23,002 nucleotides of DNA, from contig QANT01008491.1 of NCBI GenBank assembly GCA_003254885.1, forward strand, positions 1-23,002. Direction: 5' to 3'. How positions within the stretch are numbered: position 1 is the first letter of the stretch; each line of letters begins with the position of its first letter. The stretch is from Purshia tridentata (Eukaryota > Streptophyta > Magnoliopsida > Rosales > Rosaceae). The notes below the pieces were generated by a model. That model was not told the DNA's origin. It searched no databases and worked only from the letters and a program-made list of their open reading frames with translations. Below, piece after piece: positions 1 through 11,100 of this stretch. Both the position numbers and the translations under genes were made by a program.

Positions 1-521
1 TATTTTCTTAGTTTTAGGATATATATATTTTTTTAGTGTACAATATATGAATGCCATATAGATTGCCATAAAATATAATATAAAAATGTGATAAATGTAA
101 TATCGTTGACAAGAAAAAGTTCAAAAAAAATAAAAAAATCAGTCCCTTGGAATTTTTACCGGAGAGGGGAGGCAGGTGTGACTTGTTGGACAAGTTGAGA
201 AGGTTAAGCACGCAATGCATATTAAATTATTAATTAATAAATTTCTAGAAAAGTTGAAGGATAATTTTTTTTCCGGTATTAGGAGAAATTGATATTTGCA
301 AAAAGACTCACACGGAAACCGAGGATAAAAAAAGAAGGTAAGAAAATTCTTTTTTTTCCTTCAACGAAGCAAACGCAGGTCTCCAAAGCTGACAGCCAAG
401 CCAAGACTGCATTTTTCAGTTTCTGCCTCCCTCCGATACAAACAAAAAATCACCCAAATTTCTGAGAAAATCACTCAAATCCCAAACAGCCCACTCCGTC
501 TTTTCACTCTGCTTCAATCTG
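1..521 (+). promoter_or_regulatory. Upstream region and probable 5' leader of the RING-H2 gene
   Basis: No convincing protein is encoded here. The first 350 bases are AT-rich and promoter-like. From about 360 the base composition changes to a C/A-rich leader type, which suggests the transcript starts near 350-420, but I see no clear TATA box at a good distance. A donor-like GT at 522-523 and a good acceptor ending at 1500 suggest that a leader intron of about 980 bases separates this exon from the coding start. Transcript borders are inferred from composition only. Confidence 0.4.
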
Positions 522-524
522 GTA

Positions 525-560
525 CTCTCTCTCTCTCTCTTTCCCTATATATATATATAT
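525..560. repeat. CT and AT microsatellites in the RING-gene leader
   Basis: A (CT)8 run at 525-540 is followed after a few bases by an alternating TA tract at 546-560. They sit at the start of the probable leader intron. Such tracts vary in length between individuals and are common in plant 5' leaders. Confidence 0.85.
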
Positions 561-1539
561 GCATATATACACACACTGACACATATGTATGTATATGTAG
601 ATTGTAATCGAACAATTTATTGTTGGTGATGTGTATAGTGATCTTTTTTGGGTTTAGGTGTTGAAATTTGAAAGTGGGTTGGTGGGCTTTTTTGGATTCT
701 TTGAGTGTAGGATCTTTCTTGAAGAATCATCAACATGTTTGAATTTTTATCGGTTTATTATTGAGATGGATAATTAATCAGTGATTGAACTGAAGCCATA
801 GTTTACATATTGGGAAATTCTTTAATTCAATACTGTAAAGAAAGAAGGGTGAACTGATATCTGCTGTTTGGTTGCCGAGAAAATTTAGGAAAACGAGTAC
901 GGAATTGAACTGACAGTAGAATTCTGCTGTTATTCATACTTTTAGCTTCATCTTGTTTTGAGTGACCAAATAGAGAGTCAGTGTTTCTTTGCTTGCCCCG
1001 TGTGATGGGATTTTGATCTATGTGACTGTCAAAATTACCTTTGTTTTCTTGGTTTGTATGCGATGCCCAATCTTGTTAGTAGCTGCTGTTTGTTGCCAAA
1101 TGTGCAAAAGGATTAAGAAGTTAGTGCTTTGAAATTTATGGTTCTCATATGATAGAGTTTACGATTCAGCTTCATTATTTAGCTGCGCGCCTGCGCCTGA
1201 TATTACTATTTGTTCCTTTAAAAAGCCCTTGACTGGAGGTTTATTGTTTGCACTGGTTAAGTAACAAAGTCCTTAGATTCTTCTTTTCCCCTTATCTTAC
1301 ACCCTGCTTTGTACTTTTTCTATAAAAAGCAAGAGTTGTTTTGAGGATATGATGAATACAAATCTGATATTATATTTTGCTTTTAGACAGGATGGAATTT
1401 GCTAAGTTATCCACATCTCGTGGTGCCACATAGTCTATGTTGGTTGATTCAGATTAGTAGCTCTTTAGGACAAGAGTAAAATTTGGTTAGCACATTTCAG
1501 GAGAGGAACATAAAGGTGGGATTGTTGCTCTGAAGTTCT

Positions 1540-1608
1540 ATGCTTTCTTTATTCCCTATTGCGTTGGTGGAGGTAGATGGATGTTGCCTCATTGAAGCTT
1601 CACCTTGA
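1540..1608 (+). promoter_or_regulatory. Upstream ORF overlapping the RING-gene start
   Basis: An ATG at 1540 opens a 22-codon frame that stops at 1608. It overlaps the main start at 1577 in another frame. If this leader is in the mature mRNA, ribosomes starting here would bypass the main start. An alternative acceptor just before 1577 could remove it. It is seen in sequence; its function is inferred. Confidence 0.4.
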
Positions 1609-4453
1609 AAGTCAAAGTTACACTTCCCCATTGTTAATGGAGCAATTAAGACCAGAACATGTTAACAGCAATGAGCACATTATTGTAATAACTGGGAGTG
1701 GTGATGCCTCCTCATCTAGCTTGCCTCATGGTAGATCTTTAAATAACTTAAATGCATCACAGCAAGAGGACAGACCTTCAAGTAGTCCAAGAGCACCCAC
1801 ATCTCAGCCTTCATTTTTCAGCTCTAATGGATCAAACTCTAGGAACCCTTCAAATGTGAGGAGAGGGGATACCCGTCGCCGCAGAAGTCCTTTGAATTCC
1901 GGATTATGGATATCCATCGAACTGGTTCTTACTGTGAGCCAAATTGTTGCATCTATTGTTGTTTTGTCTTTGTCAAGGCATGAGAATCCGCGCAGTCCAT
2001 TGTTTGCATGGATAGTTGGTTATGCATCTGGATGTGTTGCTATTCTTCCTCTTCTTTATTGGCGCTATCGCCATCGTAACCAGGTTTCAGAACAAGACTC
2101 TTCTCAAGCTCGTCAGAGTTCTCAGATAGCAAGGCCATTTTCTCTTTCTCTTTCCAGGGCTTCAGAAGGAGAAGATCATCAAACTGCCACTGCATCCCCT
2201 AGAAGCAGTTATAGTTCTGCAGTACTAAACAGAAGGTATGGGTTTGTTGTTGTTTTTGGGGCATCATGCTTTATGAAATATCATGTTGTCTTTGTTGGCA
2301 CATTTTTCCAATTTTGGATGCTCTTCCTAAGTTTCATGATGACCAATGCTATTTAAAACTGTTTGTTCTATTCCATTAAGATTGAAGCTCCATGTAGGTT
2401 CAATATTATAGACGCAGCATGTATCGTGGCATTTAATACCTGCTAGTTTATTTTAAGAGCTGTGGCTATATATTTTGGCAGTGAAAGGAAAACTGTTATT
2501 TGAAAGATTGATTAATTTGAAGTCTTGATGTGGAATAATGAGCCTACATTGGATGATTCTATCAGATTTTTATGCACATACAAACTCTCTGTAAGTTTAG
2601 ATCATGCCCCTTTACACTCAACCCCTTTCCAACCCAAAAGAAAAACAATAAACCCCATAGATATGAAGTGTGTGCCATCTTGGTAGTTCATTATAAAGGT
2701 CTGCTTGTGTCTTTTGTTGTCCATTGTGTGCATTTGCAGCCTTGTAACAGGTGGAGCTAATAGAAAATAACAGGTTAATGGGAGAGAGGTTTTTATTTAG
2801 TACATCAGTCCTTAGCAGTGGCAGGTGCCTAGATTGTTTTGTTCACACAATTTGGGTATCGTTCTTATGTGACAGGGTCTTGGTATCTGGAATTTTCTTT
2901 TTCATTGTCTTAATAAAAATTACAATCATATTAATGAATCTCCAACATAGCTGTCTCTTTCATGCCTTTTTTAATTTTTTATTTTCCCCTAAAATAATAT
3001 TGTTATTTATGTAAGCTAAATCCATTACAATATGAAATTTCCTATGTTTTTAAATTGTTTATTCTTGAGAAGCCTATATGTGCTAGGTTTGCCTTATCTT
3101 TAGAAGGTCACTGGTGTTGCAAGTTGAATAGGGAGGCTAGTACTAGGAAAGGTTATCTGAAATGAGATCATTTTTGCTTGGCAGAGTCAAGGTACTTGTG
3201 GAATACTTTAAGATGGCATTGGATTGTTTCTTTGCGGTTTGGTTTGTGGTTGGCAATGTTTGGATTTTTGGGGGGCACTCATCTGCCAGTGAGGCTCCTA
3301 ACCTATACAGGTATTTTGGTCAATCTGAATTTTTTGATGGAAACCATTCTGTTTCTGGATTTTTTGAGTGGAGAGAGTTCATGTCAATTTTCTCTATGCA
3401 GGTTATGTATTGTATTTCTTACATTTAGTTGTATTGGATATGCCATGCCTTTCATATTATGTGCAACAATCTGCTGCTGTCTTCCTTGTATAATATCCGT
3501 CCTTGGGTTTCGAGAAGATCTGACACAGGCACGGGGAGCCACACCTGAATCAATTAATGCTCTGCCAATATACAAGTTCAAGTTGAAGAAAAACAGAAAT
3601 GGTGATAACTCAGGTGCCTGTGAAGGTGGTGTTGTGGCTGCAGGAACTGAGAAGGAGCGTGTGATATCTGGAGAGGATGCGGTATGTATGATATAGCGAG
3701 TTTAGCATACTACAACTTTTCATAATAGATAGGATCTATGCTTGAATAGTCATCAATGAGTAATCAGTGCATGATATGTTTGCTTTGTGAAATACTGTTT
3801 TTTTTTTTTTGACACTATTAACTATAACGTAACATGCATTTGAATCCTGCTTCCTCCCGTATTCACTTGAGTGTAGCACTCCTGTATGCAGTCAGTCAAG
3901 TTTCTGATCAAATTGAAGACTAGATGTTAAATGCTTGAAATTATTTACACTGAAACTATCAAATGCATTACTGGATAATATTTGCTTCAATTTGCCATCT
4001 CATCTACTCTATTGACAACTTAGGTTGAGGGTGCTTTGATTCTAGATTTCACCAGATCTGTTCCTCTCGTGTGGTTGATAAAAATATTTAGTAGTTCCTT
4101 TTAAAGGATTGTATAACTGAGTGGTTTTTTCCTTTTTCTTTTTCTCTTCTATTTTTTTGGGCCTTCATCCTTTTATTGGACTTGGTATTTACTGATAGCG
4201 TCGTAAAACTGAACAGGTTTGTTGCATCTGCTTGGCAAAATATGCAAACAATGATGAGCTGAGAGAGTTGCCATGTTCTCATTTTCTCCACAAGGAGTGC
4301 GTGGATAAGTGGTTGAAGATCAATGCCTCTTGTCCTCTTTGCAAGAGTGAGGTTGGTGATAGCATCTTGGGCTCTCTCCCCATCTCCAATATTGGCAGTC
4401 AGCAACGAGGTGATAGTAGGGTGGGCAACGCATTGGCCAACAGCATGTTTTAG
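1577..4453 (+). CDS. Multi-pass membrane RING-H2 E3 ubiquitin ligase, spliced, 4 coding exons
   Basis: Exons 1577-2235, 3185-3310, 3402-3681 and 4217-4453 join in frame to give 433 aa. All three introns are GT-AG. The protein matches the plant family of At1g12760, At1g63170 and At4g11680. Residues 1-107 are a Ser-rich tail that ends in a basic run. Hydrophobic segments lie near 109-131, 141-161, 233-250 and 263-293; the last is Cys-rich. The RING-H2 domain is C-terminal, with zinc ligands C357, C360, C375, H377, H380, C383, C394 and C397, all intact. RING-H2 proteins bring a ubiquitin-loaded E2 to a substrate; the helices place this one in an endomembrane with the RING probably facing the cytosol. 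Substrate and E2 are unknown. The start at 1577 gives the PLLME-type N-terminus I associate with the family. It stands alone between unrelated genes. Confidence 0.93.
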
Positions 4454-4830
4454 TTGGAGGACATCGACATATATTTACACTCGTGACTTGGAGTATATCT
4501 ATGCAAGAATGTGTTTTAAGATGGATAGGTCGTCCAACATCAACCACTCTTTTTACTTTTGTCTTGGGTGATGGAGAGCTCTGTAAAGAAACAAAGGCAA
4601 ATTTGCCTTTGACAGTGCTATATGACAATGTGGAGCTCTAGTTTGTTGGCAATGCAAGTAAAAATGACTTTTGCATTACAATGACACATGAATGTAAAGA
4701 TCAGAGGTTTCCAGGATCTGTAGTTAGATAATAATAGATGGATTCTTGTTTATATATACCTTCTCCTTCCTTCTTCTCCATTTATACAGTTGAGCTGCTA
4801 TCAATAAAATTGACTTTACAAGTCATACCA
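4454..4830 (+). terminator. 3' untranslated region and poly(A) signal of the RING gene
   Basis: This AT-rich stretch follows the stop codon. A canonical AATAAA lies at 4803-4808, so cleavage is likely around 4820-4835. I see no alternative coding extension. Confidence 0.55.
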
Positions 4831-5029
4831 ACTTTGATTTTATGTATCATAGAGGATGAAAGAACCTCCAATTTCATTAATGCCACTAAACTTGCTTTAT
4901 CCACAACGGTATACCAGAATTATATATTATAAAGCATGGACAAAGGACAAGGAAATGTCATTCCAAATAGTGAGGTATGTGATCAAATGGATGTTTACAG
5001 CTTAAGCTTGCACTTTGCTTGGCAGGAGG

Positions 5030-5620
5030 TGCTGATAATACTAAACAGCAATGCTAGAGTCCAACTCAATCTCTGTATCATAGACTACAACTGTCTGCAA
5101 CCCGAGTCCCAAGCCACAAGCAATCCTCTAAATAGACCCCACAGCTCAGAATCAATCACCTGACCCTTCTCCACTTGCAACTGTCATCACTAATAACACC
5201 ACCCCAAGCACAGATATCACCAACCAAACACTTGGAGGGAGCAGCCACTTTAAAAGAAGAGTTTTTTTCAATTGGAACCCAGAGACAGGCTTGTTAGCCT
5301 CTTACCAATCCCTAGCAAAGTTAGAAATCACATTATGGGGCATGGAGGAGTCTGAAAATTAGGCTCAAAAACATGTTTACACCTCCACTCCCAAATGTAC
5401 CAAAGAGCTGCAGATAAAACACAAGGCCAAGAAGTTACCGTCCACAAGAGAAATCTTAGAATTGAGAAATCATTTGTCAGAATTTTACCATGAACTACTG
5501 TCCAAAGAAAGGTCTTAACTCTGAGGGAAGTAGAAGTCTCCAAAGAAAATCCCACTGCCAATCAATCCTTTGATCAGAGAATAAAGAAAGATAAGCAGAT
5601 TTGACAGAAAAATTACCTCA
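5030..5620 (-). pseudogene. Decayed LINE relic: zinc-binding and RNase H remnants
   Basis: Read on the minus strand, three frames together carry the end of a plant non-LTR retrotransposon ORF2. At about 5520-5460 there is a zf-RVT-like VKTFLWTVVHGKILTND. At about 5410-5360 comes WYIWEWRCKHVFE. A linker near 5340-5290 reads like ISNFARDW. RNase H remnants follow: KWLLPPS near 5245, GGVISDD near 5215 and ELWGLFRGLLVAWDSGC at about 5150-5090. Frameshifts and stops separate the pieces, so no product is possible. Reverse transcriptase and endonuclease parts are absent, which fits 5' truncation, and I found no target-site duplication. Domain order matches plant LINEs, and I am fairly sure of the class though not the family. 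Confidence 0.7.
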
Positions 5621-5900
5621 AGGGGTAAGAACCCAAATGAATTGATCTTTTGTAATTTACTTGCGTCGTTTAGCTGTTTTTCTTTTATTAATTTATAGAA
5701 TTTACGTGTTTAGCTTAAAAACCCAAAATATAAAAATAGAAATTTCAGATCCAATGGTCATATCGTTACCATCCCACGAGGACGTTATCCAAAGTGGGGC
5801 CAATGTCCAGAAGACAGGTCACAGCTGCACACGTGTCAAGTGCTCGTCTTTCTACAGAATCGCTCTTCAGCTCCAACACGATTCTATGAAGTCGAGCTCG

Positions 5901-5907
5901 TATAAAG
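5901..5907 (+). promoter_or_regulatory. TATA box of the SPOC/TFIIS gene
   Basis: TATAAAG stands alone in a locally GC-richer stretch. It is about 30 bases ahead of a leader-like sequence starting near 5933 and ahead of the telo-box. The leader has a matching GT donor after 6105. Confidence 0.6.
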
Positions 5908-5966
5908 CACTCCCCTCAGAAAAGGATTTTACTTTTTAGGGTTTCTTGTACGAAGCTTCGAGACCC

Positions 5967-5975
5967 AAACCCTAA
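5967..5975 (+). promoter_or_regulatory. Telo-box (AAACCCTAA) in the 5' leader
   Basis: AAACCCTAA is the plant telo-box. It is common near the start sites of genes for translation and growth and can be bound by Telobox/Pur-alpha-type factors. A reverse-orientation TAGGGTTT lies at about 5937-5944. The motif match is exact; its activity here is inferred. Confidence 0.55.
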
Positions 5976-6490
5976 TCCTCCACTCCACGAGCCGACTCCA
6001 TCTCTTCAGCTTAGCTCACAGAGGTTCTTCTGGCGAGTCTCCGATCAGCTACTCTTCACCGCCACTACGGCCTCCGTTACTGTAGCGAATTGTGCTAATT
6101 TTTGTGTAAGTATCGTTTGGATTGGTCTTGTTTTTATTGTTTGTCTCATTTGTGGAGATGGCGATTGGGGATTAGGGTTTTTTTTATTGAATTTGGCAGC
6201 TGTCTTTTTGATTTGATTATAATTGTTTCGTGCTGATTTTGTTGTTGTGCTTCTGAAATTGGGGTTTTAGGATTTAGATTGATTGGCGTTAGCTGAAAGA
6301 GTGTTTTTATGTATGTGAAAACGAGTAATTTCTATTTATTTTGCATTTGGTATTGATTTGATTCGTCTTTCTTCCCATCCATGCTCCTTGAATTGATTTT
6401 TCTTGTTTCGGTGTTCATATTTTGTTCTAATATATATGAAATTAGGGTTCTGATACCCAATTTATAAATATTGGCGACTTTGGTTTGTCT

Positions 6491-6536
6491 AAGACTCGTT
6501 TTTGTTTCTTATAAAGGAAGACTCGTTTTTGTTTCT
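6491..6536 (+). repeat. 19-bp direct repeat with 8-bp spacer
   Basis: AAGACTCGTTTTTGTTTCT occurs at 6491-6509 and again at 6518-6536, with TATAAAGG between. It looks like a local duplication, or a footprint left by a lost insertion. Confidence 0.8.
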
Positions 6537-6839
6537 GTTATTATGGTTTTTGAAGGAAAATTAATGCTCCTGAGTAAGTTTTTCTTAGGTTTTTCGACAA
6601 AAATTTGATGATGTATGTGCATATAAAAAAATGTTTCACCGAGTAATAAGTTGATGTTTTGTGCCCATCAAGAGGTTCTTTCTTTTCAAATATTCCCAAG
6701 GATTTATGTTGTGAATTCATCAACTTGTTCATTCTGAAGATCTTTTTCTGGCGATGTTCTATTTTAACACTAGAAATATGATAAAAGAGATTACCTTAAG
6801 CTGGTAGACTTACTGGTTGGGAAATATCTGACAAGCTCT

Positions 6840-7180
6840 GGCCCTCAATCATGTCCCTTATATAGCAGAAATGAAGGATTACCTTGAGCAGAGGCTAGAG
6901 CACTTCAATCAGCACCACCTGAATGCACAGTTGATTCAGACTTCAAGGTGATAATTCAAAGTCAACTGGAGTACTAAATTACCCTTATTCTAAGGAAATA
7001 AACCAGTACAGGGTTGCACTAGCACTTCCGGTGTTGTTCCTTGCAACTGGCTTGCAAATACTTGCCACTCCTCCAGTGGATTTGTCATTGTTTTTGTTTT
7101 TTCTGTTGTAAAGGGGCTTCCGCCCTGTTTGTTGTTGCCTGGGCTTATGCCCCTTTTAACTTAATGGAGAAAGAGAGAAC
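6840..7180 (+). mobile_element. LINE 3'-end relic inside the leader intron
   Basis: On the plus strand, shifted frames show RNase H-like pieces: VDSDFKVIIQSQLE at about 6930-6975 and a CNWLANT piece near 7045. They are followed by the GGGGCTTCCGCCCT ... GGGCTTATGCCCC stretch at 7113-7153, typical of plant LINE 3' tails as I recall them. It is opposite in orientation to the relic at 5030-5620, so it is a separate insertion. No poly(A) tail or target duplication is clear. The call rests on degraded similarity. Confidence 0.45.
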
Positions 7181-8175
7181 TTTTGCAACTAGTATTCCCA
7201 GCTGAAGAAATGGAATTTTTTACCTGAATTCTGTATTTCAATGCAACAAGCATAACTTTCTACTGAGCTTCCCAGAGTCCTCAGCCAGTGCGGCATTACT
7301 CTGGGTTCAAAGACAAATGCAATAGCTTTATCCTTCATTACAATTGAAAAATTAAGTAAATTAATAGATAAGAAATGCTTTGATATATTTTACATGATTC
7401 GAGGAAATCTGGAATTCAGTTTAAAATGCAGGAAAGTTTTTTCATAAAAAAATATATGTTCCATTGTAGGTTTTATTATGCACATTTGATGAAGTTCCTT
7501 TTAAGAGATAATTCATCTACCAACATCATTTGGCTTAGTTACGGGTCAATTTAAGCATATCTTGTTAATTGTGAACTGAGGAGTTAAAAATACAGTCTAA
7601 AAGATTAAAAGAGATTGGCATATCTGATATAGAAAGACATAATTATTTATATTGATTCTTCTGCTAGACCTCCTGCCTTATTTCTGTCTTTGTGCATTTG
7701 AGGGGTGTCGTATGATAGGGTAATTCTGTTAAGTGAGCCTTGTACTCTTGTGCAGACCTGAGACTAAACCATCTAGCATTTATATATTGATGCCTTGAAC
7801 ATCATCTGTTGTAGTTTTACTCTCTTAGATTATGCCTAACCAGGATTTATAAATAAACTGATAAATTAATGCATCGGTACTCTAAATGGTTACTATGCAT
7901 TATGCTTTTATTTAAGTAGTATTTTTATTGAAAAGTTTTATATTTTGCATCCACCAAGGCAAAAAGGTCCTAATGTTAGGAGACATTGTAATTTTCTCCG
8001 TACCATCTGTGTGCTCTTTGGTTAATCTGCGCTTGGCATTTTTAGGTTTAAATTGCTGTGAATTTTAGTTGTTATAGGAAGAGCATGCTCTAATAAGTTT
8101 TCTTTCTTTTCTATTGCAGTTCATATTCTTCTGTTTTGAGTGACGCTGAGTGAACTGTGCAATTCAGGAAACTAT

Positions 8176-8196
8176 ATGCAAATGTGTCTAATCTAG
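8176..8196 (+). promoter_or_regulatory. Six-codon upstream ORF just before the main start
   Basis: ATG CAA ATG TGT CTA ATC TAG ends one base ahead of the main ATG at 8198. It holds the first ATG of the predicted spliced leader (5933-6105 joined to 8120). A second in-frame ATG lies inside it. It should dampen translation of the main frame unless it is skipped by leaky scanning. Confidence 0.55.
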
Positions 8197-8197
8197 C

Positions 8198-11100
8198 ATG
8201 TCAAGCAATCTTTTGTCACAACGTTTGCCATTATCAAGCATGGAAATGGGTCAGCTGGAACCCATTTTGAAGAATGTGGACTCATCTGTACCAGAAATCC
8301 AAATGGGAGGGATGGATTCTGTATCTACTGGTCCTGAACCACAGCAGCTTTCAATATCGAACAAGCAAATGGAACTTATGCTGGAACCTATGCCTGATAA
8401 TCCTGGGTCACAGGGTTTATCAATGACACACATGCAAATGGGACAGATTGCCAATGCTAATGGTAATCATGGTTCACAGAAACTTTTAACACCCAGCTAT
8501 CAATTGGGGGAGATGGGATCCTTGCCTAGGGATGTGGGATCACATCAATTTTTGGCACCAATTAAGCGAAAGGCACCAATGGAACCTTTATCTCATAACC
8601 CTCTGACACATCAGTTGTCAATCCCAAACAAGCGGCTGGCACAAATGGAACACAGACCATGGTTGCAGCAAACGCCTGCAGCAAGCAGAAGAACTGTACA
8701 AGTGGAATCAGTGCCCAATGCTCCAGGATCACAACATTTGCCAGCCCCAAATAAGAAAATGGTAAAAATGGAATCCTTTTCTGGTAGATCTGGGTCTCAG
8801 CAGCGGTCTTCAAGTCAAAAGAACCAAACTCCACAGGGACAACCATCTCCCAAGGTTCAAAGTGAATCATTTGAATCTGTGAGGTCAAAGATGAGGGAAT
8901 CTTTAGCTTCTGCGTTGTCATTGGTTAATCAGCAGCAAGATAAATCTTCAGAGTCAGGAAAGAAGGGTGAGGCTGAAAAAATTCAGGGTAGAACACAAGA
9001 TCATCCTCAATCTTCTCCTGATCTTGTTTGCCCTGAATCTAAAGAGCCTAAGGAGAATTTGCCTGCCAGTGAAACATGTTCCACTGAAAGAAGCAATGAT
9101 GGAGAAAGTGTGGGCCCAAGGATTTTAGCTGATGCAAATACTGGTGATTCTACATTGACCTCAATATGCGATGGGAAGGAATTCCAGTCAAGTAATGTTT
9201 TACCTTACGGAGATGTTCCATTTGCTGACAACTTGTTTATTAAAGATGAACTTTTGCAGGGAAATGGGCTCTCCTGGGTTTTGGATCCTGATATAGAAAT
9301 GACAGAGAAAAAGGAAATTCAGCCTGCTGAAAATCAAAAGTTGGATCATGAGGATTCCGAGGAACACACATTTCAATCTCCAGAACAGTTGGCCCTTAAA
9401 ATTGAAGCAGAACTCTTCAAATTGTTTGGAGGTGTGAATAAGAAGTATAAAGAAAAGGGAAGGTCCCTTTTGTTCAATCTAAAAGATCGTAATAATCCAG
9501 AACTAAGGGAGAGAGTTATGTCTGGAGAAATACCTCCAGAACGGTTATGTTCTATGACTGCAGAGGAACTTGCTTCAAAAGAGCTTTCTGAGTGGCGGAT
9601 GGCAAAGGCAGAAGAACTTGCCCAAATGGTAGTTTTACCTGATTCAGATGTTGATTTCAGGCGTGTGGTGAAAAAAACACATAAGGGTGAGTTTCAAGTT
9701 GAAGTTGAACAATATGATAATACTTCAGTGGATGTCTCAGTTGATGGTGAACCAAGAAGCAAGGAGACAGAAGCCTCCACCCCTTTGAAACCTTATAAGG
9801 CCAAGGATGAAGTGAATCATCCTCCAGGTGAGAAGAGTAATATAGAAGAAAAGACGACTTTCACTTTCCCTTCAACTGATGGAAGTGATTTATTGCATGG
9901 GCTTATGGTGGATGATGGATTAAAGGATCTTCCTCCAATTGTCTCTCTTGATGAGTTCATGGAGTCCTTGGATATGGAGCCGCCATTTGAGATTCTACCT
10001 GAGAAAGTGGCACCCATCTCAGACAAGGATGACTCAGAGACTGGCTCAGAATTGAAGTCATCAGTTCGAAGTCCCAAAATTTCTGTTTATGCTTCCCCGC
10101 AAAAACGTGATGAAGTCAATGCAGCAGATTCAAAGTCAGATGCTAATTTGAAAACCAGTGATAGTCATGCTACTATCAACACCAGCGATAGTCATGCTGT
10201 GATTAAAACCAGTGAAAGTGCTGATTTGAAATCATTTGACGTTCGAGCTGATGCAAAGTCCAGTAACAGTCCTGAAAAAACAGAATCTACACCTGTTGGA
10301 ACACCCAAGGGTGAACATGTATGGGCAGGTTCCCTACAGCTTAATATCTCGACCATAGCCTCTGTTATTGGCATCTATAAAAGGTTTGTCTTTAATATTG
10401 AACGTTAGGATTTTTGCAAATGGTTGTTCTGCTTTTCCGGCTTTACATGTATGTTCAAAGCAGTTTCTTTTTCCGGATAGTTTACTGCATTGGTCATTGC
10501 TTTTGCATCCAATGTTTATAATATCTTGTGGTATTGGTCATCTCTGTATGTCTGCAACCTTCTCACTCAGATCATCATTCATGATCAGCCTTCATTGGGA
10601 AAGCTGTTTGAAGTTGAATTTTGCTATGGACTTCAGCAGAACTGTGCCAGTATATAATACAGTTGGACCAGATACTATGCACTTTGCAGTCTGTAGTGCC
10701 AGTTTATTTTTGTTCATAATCTGCTCCCTCTTCATGCTTATCTTTGTGCTTAGCTTTGTGTGTTATTGTGTGCTATTTGCTAGTAATATGTTTTAAATGA
10801 TGCAACAGATATATCAAAACTAACATATAAAATGATACTAATTATTGAATATGGCTAAGTTTGAAAGATTGACTTACAATTATTTTTGCTTTATATTTGA
10901 TTGGGAATTTGAGATTCTGAATGCTTTTGGACTGTACCACATGCATCTTTGCACATACTTTTAAGTGTGAAGTGTTAAACTGCAATATGTATTAAACTTT
11001 ATGTTGTCATTACTGATTCATGCTAATCCGAATTTTTTGTTGCAGTGGTGAAAAAACCTCTGCAAAAGAGTGGCCTGGCTTTCTTGAGATCAAGGGCAGG

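Larger units (their letters stand above)
6106..8119 (+). other. Leader intron of the SPOC/TFIIS gene (2,014 bp)
   Basis: The donor GTAAG starts at 6106 and the acceptor CTATTGCAG ends at 8119 after a pyrimidine-rich run. The intron holds no plausible coding exon for the gene. It contains a LINE relic (about 6840-7180) and a short direct repeat (6491-6536). Long first introns in plant leaders can raise expression, but nothing here proves that. Confidence 0.6.

Noticed and set aside
3799..3812. T-run in the RING-gene intron as a third retroposon tail
   Set aside because: It lacks the GGTCG end, and no flanking duplication was found.
5661..5939. 92-codon plus-strand frame
   Set aside because: It covers the TATA box and promoter of the SPOC/TFIIS gene and ends at the inferred start of transcription. 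No coding signal.
6865..6952. Possible cryptic exon in the leader intron (open frame followed by AAG|GTGATA)
   Set aside because: The splice-like borders looked promising, but the following sequence fits a decayed LINE RNase H better, and it would not join in frame to the main coding start.
10368..10796. 142-codon plus-strand frame after the first coding exon of the SPOC/TFIIS gene
   Set aside because: It lies in intron 10384-11045. SPOC homology resumes exactly at 11046, and the frame has no domain-like features.
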